Shown here in pieces: positions 43,528 to 50,984 of a stretch of DNA of 64,000 nt (position 1 is the stretch's first letter; every line of letters starts with the position of its first letter). The DNA lies in assembly GCA_045636145.1 (NCBI GenBank), contig JAZTWV010000045.1:12463-76462 (forward strand). The letters are read 5' to 3'. Source of the DNA: Flemingiibacterium sp045636145. Lineage in GTDB: Bacteria; Bacillota; Clostridia; Oscillospirales; CAG-272. Position numbers and translations under genes: made by a program. The notes beneath the pieces were generated by a model that was not told where the DNA came from, did not search any database, and saw only the letters and a program-made list of their open reading frames with translations.

Positions 43528-43556
43528 ATTATACACTGTTATTCTACATTTGTCAA
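43528..43556 (-). promoter_or_regulatory. Consensus promoter of blaI-M56 operon
   Basis: On the minus strand: TTGACA at 43551-43556, 17-base spacer, TATAAT at 43528-43533. Confidence 0.9.
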
Positions 43557-43622
43557 GTGCTTTTTGAGCGAAAGTGAAAATAAGCGGTAAACCGCGGAAA
43601 ATGTGCGAAATCTTCGGGGGTA

Positions 43623-43651
43623 TTGATTTTTCGTGGATTATGTGCTATAAT
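43623..43651 (+). promoter_or_regulatory. Promoter of the short Spo0A-like gene
   Basis: TTGATT at 43623-43628, 17-base spacer, TATAAT at 43646-43651, with TGC before the -10. Confidence 0.8.
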
Positions 43652-43690
43652 CTTGATGCGGTGATGCATTAAAGTGGGAGGATTATATTT

Positions 43691-44077
43691 ATGAATGACC
43701 ATAAATTTATATATCATGTTGAGCCGAAGCTTGCTAAAAGAATAATAGCATTATTTGATAGTCTCGCATTGCCGGCCAATCTGCATGGATATGAGTATCT
43801 CGCCTCTGCTGTCGCTATCGCAGTGGAAAATCCGGATACTATATACGCAGTTACCAAAAAAATATATCCGGATATCGCAAAGCGTTATGATACCAATGTG
43901 GCCTGCGTGGAAGCCGCCATACGAAATGCTATAGATACATCATGGCTTATAGGTGATCCGGATATTTTGTACAGCATTTTCGGTCATACAGTTCGCCATT
44001 CCAGCGGAAGACCAAGTGATGCGGAATATATCGCCATGGTTTCAAGTAAGCTTCTTGTTGACGGCGACACACTGTGA
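43691..44077 (+). CDS. Stand-alone Spo0A C-terminal DNA-binding domain protein
   Basis: A 128-residue protein made essentially of the Spo0A effector domain, without a receiver. Segments matching the six-helix domain include LPANLHGYEYLASAVAIA, AVTKKIYPDIAKRYDTN and VEAAIRNAIDTSW, ending with AEYIAMVSSKLL. In full Spo0A the recognition helix region reads SRVERAIRHAIEVAW; here it is ACVEAAIRNAIDTSW, so contacts may differ. With no phosphoacceptor it could act constitutively, or compete with Spo0A for 0A boxes. A second Spo0A-like gene follows 536 bases later. Confidence 0.85.
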   Translation: MNDHKFIYHVEPKLAKRIIALFDSLALPANLHGYEYLASAVAIAVENPDTIYAVTKKIYPDIAKRYDTNVACVEAAIRNAIDTSWLIGDPDILYSIFGHTVRHSSGRPSDAEYIAMVSSKLLVDGDTL

Positions 44078-44110
44078 TAATTACTGTAGAAATTTGATAT
44101 TCGCAAATAG

Positions 44111-44156
44111 AAAGCACCAAAATCAGTCATTTGGGTTGATTTTGGCGCTTTTTTGT
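44111..44156 (+). terminator. Terminator after the short Spo0A-like gene
   Basis: A 9-bp core stem (44117-44125 with 44137-44145), extended beyond one mismatch, is followed by a TTTTTT run. Confidence 0.85.
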
Positions 44157-44168
44157 TTATCTATATAT

Positions 44169-44384
44169 TTATTTCTTCATGGTTTTGTCGCTAATGTTGC
44201 GTGCTACATTTGAGTTTACATTGCCGGCAGCTGAAGTGCCGTCGGAATATAAAGTTTTAAGCTGCTCCAAGGTTACAGTTGTGTGGGGCGTGAAGGAACT
44301 TCCGGACATATAGGAGAGCAGATTTGCGCGCTACCACTTTGACGCGGCATTGCCGCTTCCAAGATTGAATGTGGATAAATGATA
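44169..44384 (-). pseudogene. Possible degraded coding remnant
   Basis: On the minus strand one frame reads about 70 residues of plausible protein, including LSTFNLGSGNAASKW, then an in-frame TAG, then RANLLSYMSGSSFTPHTTVT and TLEQLKTLYSDGTSAAGN, up to a TAA at 44169-44171. Its GC content is like coding DNA, unlike the flanking AT-rich gap. I see no start or ribosome-binding site. It may be the tail of a decayed gene; the parent family is not recognised. Confidence 0.35.
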
Positions 44385-44422
44385 TCACATCAAAAACAGT
44401 TTGTCAATTGGAAATGGCGGTT

Positions 44423-44439
44423 TCGATATGTTTCGACAA
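44423..44439 (-). promoter_or_regulatory. Pair of 0A-box-like sites
   Basis: TTCGACA at 44433-44439 is an exact reverse complement of the 0A box TGTCGAA. TTCGATA at 44423-44429 is a one-mismatch copy exactly 10 bp away. They lie about 85 bases upstream of the -35 at 44524. A 7-mer alone could occur by chance. Confidence 0.4.
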
Positions 44440-44523
44440 TATTTCAATATGCTCCATTAACCTTATGTAAAATATACCCAAAAACTATCTCCAAATTTTG
44501 GAAAAAATAATATAAGAAAAGTA

Positions 44524-44552
44524 TTGCATTTTATGGAATTATATGGTAAAAT
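44524..44552 (+). promoter_or_regulatory. Promoter of the long Spo0A-like gene
   Basis: TTGCAT at 44524-44529, 17-base spacer, TAAAAT at 44547-44552, with TGG before the -10. Confidence 0.7.
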
Positions 44553-44613
44553 AATATAGCAATGGAAAATGCCGCCGAACAAAGCGGAAAAATATAATTT
44601 TAAGGAGTAAACT

Positions 44614-45444
44614 ATGATTACGGAAAAACAAAGCAGACTTTTGGTGTGCGGTGCTGATATTGAGAGAAGACGGGAATTGGCGTCTGTCCTTGAACGTATA
44701 GGATTTGCCGCTGTAGATGAATCACGTGATGCACGCGAAGCGGAACGGATACTTTGCGAACGCAGGTACTCATTGGTAGTGTGTGACAGTTCTATTGCGG
44801 GCGCCGAAGCGATGCAGCTTGCCTATAACGAGGGAAAGAGGCAAGAGCGCGGCGGATGCACAACGGCATTTCTGTTTATCGGAGAGCATAATTACGAGGA
44901 TGTACTGCGCGAGGTCTGCCGGATGACAGATACACACTATCTTATCAGACCGTTTTCTGTATCAGAGTTTTGCGATGCTGTGTTCGGTGCGCTTTCCGGA
45001 CGCAGAGCCGCCGGGGAAAATATGGGAAGTGAGCGCGTAAGGGGCAGTGTGTGTGATGCTACATCATTTTCCGGCGGCGATGTATCTGCGGATGAACCCC
45101 TTGAAACACAGATAACCTCTATACTCCATAACCTCGGTATACCGGCACATATTAAAGGATTTACTTATCTCAGGTGTGCAATCGGGATGACAGTAGCTGA
45201 CCCCGATATGATAAACTATGTTACAAAATCCCTTTATCCCGGGGTTGCCAAGGCATACAACACCACTACATCCCGTGTTGAGCGTGCAATACGTCATGCC
45301 ATTGAAGTAGCGTGGGACAGAGGTGAGCTTGAAACGCTTAACCGTTATTTCGGATATACCATAAGCCGCCAGCGCGGTAAGCCTACCAATTCGGAGATTA
45401 TTGCAATGATATCGGATAAGCTGAGTCTTGGTGTAGGGATGTAA
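44614..45444 (+). CDS. Spo0A-like response regulator with degenerate receiver
   Basis: A 276-residue protein with the length and order of Spo0A. The N-terminal receiver (about residues 7-130) keeps an Asp at the phosphoacceptor position (Asp58 in LVVCDSS). It has only one acidic residue (Asp15) where two normally bind metal, and Arg replaces the conserved Lys (YLIRPF for YLVKPF). The C-terminal domain (about 163-270) is close to consensus, with HNLGIPAHIKGFTYLR, SRVERAIRHAIEVAW and KPTNSEIIAMISDKL. spoIVB, the usual neighbour of spo0A, is absent, so this may be a paralogue rather than the main Spo0A. Confidence 0.85.
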   Translation: MITEKQSRLLVCGADIERRRELASVLERIGFAAVDESRDAREAERILCERRYSLVVCDSSIAGAEAMQLAYNEGKRQERGGCTTAFLFIGEHNYEDVLREVCRMTDTHYLIRPFSVSEFCDAVFGALSGRRAAGENMGSERVRGSVCDATSFSGGDVSADEPLETQITSILHNLGIPAHIKGFTYLRCAIGMTVADPDMINYVTKSLYPGVAKAYNTTTSRVERAIRHAIEVAWDRGELETLNRYFGYTISRQRGKPTNSEIIAMISDKLSLGVGM

Positions 45445-45470
45445 CACCGAAAATCACTCAAAATGGACAG

Positions 45471-45517
45471 AAAAAGGGTTGTGCATACGTGAAAACGGCG
45501 TATGTACAGCCTTTTTT
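45471..45517. terminator. Bidirectional terminator
   Basis: A 13-bp stem (45477-45489 with 45499-45511, two wobbles) is flanked by AAAAA and TTTTTT, between the Spo0A-like gene and convergent nnrDE. Confidence 0.92.
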
Positions 45518-45524
45518 CTGATAT

Positions 45525-47018
45525 TTATGCTAATATCTCCCTCATTGCGGCAGGTATCGCTCTCACCGTGTCGCCTGCCGTCATTGCCGCTTCCGGAATA
45601 TCCCGTGAGGCGATCTCGCCTGCAAGACCTGCAAGATATGCACCTGCCGCAACTCCTAAAAGAAGCTCGCTGTCTTTCGCGTAACCGCAGATTCCGGCAA
45701 GTATGCCGCTCAGAACGTCACCGCTTCCTGCGGTCGCCATTCCGCCGCAGCCGCGGTCGGCAAGATATACGGTATCACCGTCGGTTATGACGGTTGTGGG
45801 ACCTTTGAGAAGCAGAATAGTGCCGGTGTCCCCGGCGTAGGTCTTTGCCGCGGCTATTATATCATGTCTGAGATTTTCGATTTTCACACCGCACAGCCGC
45901 TCAAATTCCTTGGGATGAGGTGTGAGAATAACACGGCAGGATGCAGTCCTCAGTACCCGTCTGTCCATTCCGGAAAGCACATTTAATCCGTCGGCATCAA
46001 TCACAAGATTTCCGCTGTATTCGCTGAGAAGATATCGCAGAAGATGGGCTATCTCCTCCGAGCGCCCCATTCCCATGCCTACCGCCGCAGAAGCGGTGTG
46101 AGTCATAAGCTCCGAGATTTCGGCTTTGGAAAAACGGTATTCGCCGTCTTTATCGTCGAGTGGGAACAGAGTGGATTCAAGAAGATAAGGAAGTACCGCA
46201 GAACATAGAGTTTTGGGGACTGCCAATTTTGATACCCCTGCTCCGGAGCGAAGCACCGCAAGGGAGAGATTCGACAGCTTTGCCGCGCCGCTGTACCTGA
46301 GTGAGCCGCCAATCAGTGCCACATATCCGTAGTCGCCCTTGTTTGAATTATGGGGGCGTTTTGCGAATAAGTGACGTATATCTTCCTTTTCGATAAGATA
46401 GGCAGGCTTGTCAATAAGCTCTATTCCTATATCGCAGTTTATTTTACTTTTTATATGATCCTTGGCGGAGTTAAGAAAAAGTCCGCTTTTGTATGAGCCG
46501 ATGGAGACTGTAAGATCGGAGTTAACGCAGATCTCGCAGAGTCCACTGTCACCGTTAAGACCGGAGTTTATGTCCGCGCTGACAGTATATGCTCCGCTAT
46601 GATTTATCCGCTCTATAGCGGTGCGGTATGGCTCGGTGACATCCCCTCTGAAGCCTGTGCCGAATATGCAGTCAAGTACCGTCCCAAACCCGTCAAGGCA
46701 GAGATTTTCGATGCCGCGGCGGATGTCGACTCCAAGAGACACGCATTTATTAAAGAAAAATTGGGAGGTTTCCGATATTTTATCTGACAGGAGAAATACT
46801 GTGCACGGGATTTTTGCATCTTTGAGCAGTGCCGCCACAGCAAAACCGTCGCCTGCATTGTTTCCCGCGCCGCATACGACAGCAACGGGCGGACGCCATT
46901 CCACAGCGGCGAAAATTGCACTGCCTGCCCGCGCCATAAGCTCGCGGAACGATACTGTGTGTTCTCCCGTATATGCATCGCTTTTTCTCATGTTTTCAAC
47001 AGAAACGACTTTAATCAT
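45525..47018 (-). CDS. nnrDE: Bifunctional NAD(P)H-hydrate epimerase/dehydratase
   Basis: Repairs damaged NADH and NADPH hydrates. The N-terminal YjeF/NnrE epimerase domain (about residues 1-205) has the CGAGNNAGDG loop. The C-terminal ADP-dependent dehydratase (NnrD) has GDYGYVALIGGS, ADGLNVLSG, TPHPKEFERL and the nucleotide-binding GCGGMATAGSGDVLSG. The start is the ATG at 47018 (MIKVVSVENM), with GGGAGG upstream, and gives 497 residues, normal for the fused enzyme. It is followed by a shared terminator. Confidence 0.94.
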   Translation of the reverse strand: MIKVVSVENMRKSDAYTGEHTVSFRELMARAGSAIFAAVEWRPPVAVVCGAGNNAGDGFAVAALLKDAKIPCTVFLLSDKISETSQFFFNKCVSLGVDIRRGIENLCLDGFGTVLDCIFGTGFRGDVTEPYRTAIERINHSGAYTVSADINSGLNGDSGLCEICVNSDLTVSIGSYKSGLFLNSAKDHIKSKINCDIGIELIDKPAYLIEKEDIRHLFAKRPHNSNKGDYGYVALIGGSLRYSGAAKLSNLSLAVLRSGAGVSKLAVPKTLCSAVLPYLLESTLFPLDDKDGEYRFSKAEISELMTHTASAAVGMGMGRSEEIAHLLRYLLSEYSGNLVIDADGLNVLSGMDRRVLRTASCRVILTPHPKEFERLCGVKIENLRHDIIAAAKTYAGDTGTILLLKGPTTVITDGDTVYLADRGCGGMATAGSGDVLSGILAGICGYAKDSELLLGVAAGAYLAGLAGEIASRDIPEAAMTAGDTVRAIPAAMREILA

Positions 47019-47101
47019 GAAACCGTCCTCCCAAAAGACCAAATCACTGTGTAATAATTATACTACAAAGATCGTGCTAATGCAATACAGGTGAGGAATT
47101 T

Positions 47102-48403
47102 TTAATCTTTAAGATCGTGCTGGGCGGGATCGTTTAAAAGTGTGCCGCATTCGTCGAATCTTGAGCCGTGACACGGGCAATCCCAGCTACGCTCGGCGGC
47201 GTTCCATTTAAGCGCACAGCCGAGATGCGGACAGCGGCGTGGGATGGGGAGAAGAAAGTTTCCGAGGGTTATACCTATATTCTTGAAAAGCTGTGGTGTC
47301 AGCATATTTTGTGACGGATCGAATACTTTAGCGGCAGGATTTTTCTTGCCGAATATAAGATCGCGCAGTATAAGTGCCGCCGTCATTGATCCTATAAATC
47401 CGTAGCCGCCAAAGCCTGTGGCTACGAAAAATTTGTCGCTTGCAGGCGTAAGCCGTCCGATGTACGGAAGACTGTCAAGGGATACTGTGTCCTGTGTTGC
47501 CCATGAGGTGACTATCTTTGAATCTTTAAAATTGTCAGCACGGTATTTTAGAACTGCATCATACCCACCGCCCTTTGTTCCTGTCCTGTGATCTCCGCCC
47601 CCAAGCAGAAGATACTTTTTGTACATACGCATATATACCCCGTCGTCTGCAATATCCTCATATGCGCCGCCGATATCTCCGACGCCTTCAAGTGCCAGCA
47701 CATAGGATCGCTTTTGGTAGAGTTTAAGAGAAAACATCCCCCGAAGCTTGGGGAGAGGGAAATGTGTTGCGATAATCACGTGCTTTGCAGATATTTTGTG
47801 TTTTTCGGTTTTCGCACCGTAAGGGGTGATTTTTTGTATTCGTGTATTCTCGCGTATGCAGAGATTTTCCGCAAGTCTTGCACAGAAATCGGTAGGGTCG
47901 AGCATAAGCTGATTTGAAAATTTCAAGGCGGCGGAAATGCTTATATCAATGGGCAAATCTCTGTGCAGGGAAGCATGGATGCCAAAGCGCCGCATTCGGT
48001 CGTATTCCTGCTCTATTTTTAAGGGACTTCCAAGGGAGTAAAGATAAAAATCGTCCGTACGGCATACACAGCCAAGCTCACGGCATAGTATGCGGTATTC
48101 ATTAAGCGCATCAAGCCGTGTTTTCATAACACTTCGTGCGGCGTCAAAGCCCCGTGATTTTTCGATGTCACCGCAGAGAATGTCCTGCCCAAGGGATATT
48201 ACGGCAGTGGAGCGCGCACTTACAGCTCCTGCGATGCGTTCCGCCTCACAGACAAGCACGTTTACGCCTGCGCTTTGCAGATAATGGGCGCACAGCAGAC
48301 CGCATAAGCCGCCGCCGATAACAAGTACGTCGCATTCCGCATCATCTGCAAGTGTGGAGAAATGCGGCATGAAATTTGTGCTGTAAATAAGATCGGATGA
48401 CAT
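47102..48403 (-). CDS. FAD-dependent oxidoreductase with C-terminal Rieske domain
   Basis: A 433-residue protein. An N-terminal Rossmann FAD motif (CDVLVIGGGLCGLLCAHYLQ) begins a DAO-type oxidase/dehydrogenase fold to about residue 370 (YIGRLTPASDKFFVATGFGG). The last 50 residues hold a Rieske 2Fe-2S site, CPHLGC and CPCHGS, each with its Cys and His ligands. The architecture is known in Firmicutes and Cyanobacteria, but the amine, amino-acid or polyol substrate is undefined. It lies upstream of nnrDE on the same strand, an 83-base gap separating them. Confidence 0.88.
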   Translation of the reverse strand: MSSDLIYSTNFMPHFSTLADDAECDVLVIGGGLCGLLCAHYLQSAGVNVLVCEAERIAGAVSARSTAVISLGQDILCGDIEKSRGFDAARSVMKTRLDALNEYRILCRELGCVCRTDDFYLYSLGSPLKIEQEYDRMRRFGIHASLHRDLPIDISISAALKFSNQLMLDPTDFCARLAENLCIRENTRIQKITPYGAKTEKHKISAKHVIIATHFPLPKLRGMFSLKLYQKRSYVLALEGVGDIGGAYEDIADDGVYMRMYKKYLLLGGGDHRTGTKGGGYDAVLKYRADNFKDSKIVTSWATQDTVSLDSLPYIGRLTPASDKFFVATGFGGYGFIGSMTAALILRDLIFGKKNPAAKVFDPSQNMLTPQLFKNIGITLGNFLLPIPRRCPHLGCALKWNAAERSWDCPCHGSRFDECGTLLNDPAQHDLKD

Positions 48404-48505
48404 ATATATGACCTCGTTTTTGTGAATTTATTATTAATTTGCACCGCTTCAGCATAAATAAACGGATTGGGGGTTGAATTTAGTGTTAATTTTTAATGTA
48501 ATCCC

Positions 48506-48534
48506 TTGAAATTTAACTGTAATAATGGTATCAT
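48506..48534 (+). promoter_or_regulatory. Promoter of the U32/uppP pair
   Basis: TTGAAA at 48506-48511, 17-base spacer, TATCAT at 48529-48534, with TGG before the -10. Confidence 0.75.
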
Positions 48535-48570
48535 TATAGATAATGAGATGTTTTTGCGAAAGGAACGGTT

Positions 48571-49848
48571 ATGACTGCAACAAAAAAGCCGGAGCTTCTG
48601 TCTCCGGCAGGAAATTTTGATAAAATGAAAGCGGCGATTCTGTACGGTGCAGATGCGGTATATCTTGCCGGTGACGATTTCGGAATGCGTGCCGCCGCAG
48701 ATAATTTTACAGTTGAGGAGCTTTATGAGGCGACAAAGTATGCCCACGAGCGCGGCGTGCGTGTAAATCTTACCCTGAATACCATGCCCCATACTGATGA
48801 ATACCCCAAGCTTACGGAATTTGTCAAGGCTGTACGCGGTGCCGGCATTGATGCGGTTATTGCCGCAGACCTCGGCGTGATGGCACTTGTGAGAGAGCAT
48901 TTGCCGGACACGGAGATACACGTTTCAACACAGCAAAGTACCGTCAGTGCGGCGGCGTGCCGTGAATGGTATCGGCTTGGTGCAAGCCGTGTGGTGCTGG
49001 CGCGTGAGCTGAATCTTGAGGAGATAAGGCAGATACGCGAAAATGTTCCGCCGGAGCTTGAGCTTGAGGCGTTTATACACGGCTCAATGTGCATATCCTA
49101 CAGCGGTCGCTGTCTTCTTTCCCAGCATTTTGTTGGCAGAGATGCCAACCGCGGAAGATGCGCACAGCCATGCAGATGGAATATGTCCTATGCACCGTCA
49201 AGTGCGCCCGGATATGAAGGATGTGCGCAATATGAAGTGGCGGAAGAGAAGCGTCCCGACAACCGTGTACCGGTTATTGAAAATGAAATGGGAACATTCT
49301 TTCTATCGTCAAAGGATATGTGCATGATAGAGCATATTCCGGAGCTTATGGAAAGCGGTATTGACAGCTTCAAAATCGAGGGGCGCATGAAAAGCGAATA
49401 CTATGCCGCTGTGGTGACTAACGTTTATCGAATGGCAATGGACCGCTATGCGGCTGACCCAAAAGGATATGAATACGATCCTGCGTGGCTTCGCGAGCTT
49501 GAATCGGTAAGCCACCGCGAGTACAATACCGGCTACTACTTTGCAAAGCCCATGGAGGATGCCAATACAGCAAAACAGCCGGGATATATGAAGGAAAAGG
49601 CATATCTGTGCCGAGTTACAGCATACGATAAAGACACCGGAATAGCGCATTTTGTTCAGCGCAATAAGGTGTTTGCAGACTCGGATGCGGAGATAATTAC
49701 CCCCGGTAAGATAGGACGTCCGCTTCATCTTGGCGAGCTGTATGACAGAGAGGGCAATTCTATCCCGTCAGCGCCGCACCCCTATATGGAATTCAGCGCA
49801 AAAGTTCCCTTTCCGGTGAATCCCGGCGACATAATAAGAGCTGTGTGA
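48571..49848 (+). CDS. U32 peptidase-family protein, TrhP-like
   Basis: A 425-residue protein of the U32 family. It begins KPELLSPAGNFDKMKAAILYG, carries EAFIHGSMCISYSGRCLLS (family signature) and has cysteines in RGRCAQPCRW. The last are ligands of an Fe-S cluster in tRNA- or rRNA-hydroxylating members. TrhP, in the same size range, makes 5-hydroxyuridine at tRNA position 34 from prephenate; RlhA-type and true protease roles are other options. uppP begins 11 bases downstream. Confidence 0.88.
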   Translation: MTATKKPELLSPAGNFDKMKAAILYGADAVYLAGDDFGMRAAADNFTVEELYEATKYAHERGVRVNLTLNTMPHTDEYPKLTEFVKAVRGAGIDAVIAADLGVMALVREHLPDTEIHVSTQQSTVSAAACREWYRLGASRVVLARELNLEEIRQIRENVPPELELEAFIHGSMCISYSGRCLLSQHFVGRDANRGRCAQPCRWNMSYAPSSAPGYEGCAQYEVAEEKRPDNRVPVIENEMGTFFLSSKDMCMIEHIPELMESGIDSFKIEGRMKSEYYAAVVTNVYRMAMDRYAADPKGYEYDPAWLRELESVSHREYNTGYYFAKPMEDANTAKQPGYMKEKAYLCRVTAYDKDTGIAHFVQRNKVFADSDAEIITPGKIGRPLHLGELYDREGNSIPSAPHPYMEFSAKVPFPVNPGDIIRAV

Positions 49849-49859
49849 GGTGATTTTTC

Positions 49860-50702
49860 ATGGCTATGATTATTGAAATGTTAAAATCCCTGCTTTTCGG
49901 CATAGTCGAGGGCATTACCGAGTGGCTTCCCATATCGTCCACCGGTCATCTTATACTGCTTGAGGAGTTTGTAAGCTTCAAGGGCGTTTCGGAGGATTTT
50001 TCCGAGATGTTCAATGTAGTGATACAGCTTGGTGCAATACTTGCCGTTGCGGTGATATTCTTTAAAAAGATATGGCCCTTTTCAAAAAAAGAGGGGGAGA
50101 TACTCGGCATCATTCGCCGCGACAAGCTTACTTTATGGCTTAAAATAATAGTGGCGTGCCTTCCTGCCGCTGTAGTTGGACTACTGTTCGATGATATTAT
50201 TGACGCGGTGTTCTACAATCCCATAACCGTAGCAGTTATGCTTATTCTTGTGGGCGCGGCGTTTATAGTTGTGGAATTGCGCAAAAAGAGCAGAGAAGCA
50301 AAGGTGGATTCTCTTGACGGTATCACATGGATGCAGGCTGCGGGCATAGGAGTATTTCAGCTTGCGGCGGCTGTATTCCCCGGTACATCACGCTCCGGTT
50401 CAACCATTCTCGGCGGACTTATGCTTGGCGTTTCAAGGACAACAGCGGCGGAATTTACATTCTTCCTCGGTATTCCCGTAATGTTCGGTGCATCGCTTCT
50501 CAAAATTGTTAAATTCGGCTTTTCCTTTACCGTGACGGAAGCGATTATACTTCTTATCGGAATGGTATCGGCGTTTCTTGTATCTATGGCGTGCATCCGC
50601 TTCCTTATGGACTACATAAAGCGCCACGACTTCAAGATATTCGGCTGGTATCGCATTATTCTCGGTATAGCCGTGCTTGTATATTTCTTCTTAATAAAAT
50701 AA
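49860..50702 (+). CDS. uppP: Undecaprenyl-diphosphatase UppP (BacA)
   Basis: A 280-residue polytopic membrane enzyme that recycles the lipid carrier of cell-wall synthesis and gives bacitracin resistance when abundant. Both active-site motifs are present: EGITEWLPISSTGHLIL, with its Glu and Ser/His, and FPGTSRSGSTI, with its Arg. The C-terminus reads WYRIILGIAVLVYFFL. The start at 49860 has GAGGTGAT upstream. It is in an operon with the U32 gene and followed by a terminator. Confidence 0.96.
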   Translation: MAMIIEMLKSLLFGIVEGITEWLPISSTGHLILLEEFVSFKGVSEDFSEMFNVVIQLGAILAVAVIFFKKIWPFSKKEGEILGIIRRDKLTLWLKIIVACLPAAVVGLLFDDIIDAVFYNPITVAVMLILVGAAFIVVELRKKSREAKVDSLDGITWMQAAGIGVFQLAAAVFPGTSRSGSTILGGLMLGVSRTTAAEFTFFLGIPVMFGASLLKIVKFGFSFTVTEAIILLIGMVSAFLVSMACIRFLMDYIKRHDFKIFGWYRIILGIAVLVYFFLIK

Positions 50703-50715
50703 TAATTTCATGGCA

Positions 50716-50747
50716 GCACGCCGACGTTAAGTCGGCGTGTGGTTTTT
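50716..50747 (+). terminator. Terminator after uppP
   Basis: A 9-10 bp GC-rich stem (50716-50725 with 50731-50740, loop GTTAA) is followed by a TTTTTT run. Confidence 0.88.
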
Positions 50748-50881
50748 TCTGTTAGAAGCTTAATTTTTTGCAAGAAACGCTGTGTGAATGTCAAAATATA
50801 CATCAATTGGTAAAAGCATGCTGCAAAAATTGTGCTAAACCGAAAAAGTTTTTAAATTGACGAGAATTTCACAAATTTGTG

Positions 50882-50910
50882 TTGATAAAATTCCATAAAT
50901 GTGGTAAAAT
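50882..50910 (+). promoter_or_regulatory. pgk promoter
   Basis: TTGATA at 50882-50887, 17-base spacer, TAAAAT at 50905-50910, with TGG before the -10. Confidence 0.75.
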
Positions 50911-50984
50911 ATTCTTTGATTGCAGAGTGCTTTGCTTATGCGATCCACAATACACAGTAAAATTTTTTATAGGGGTGAAAATAT

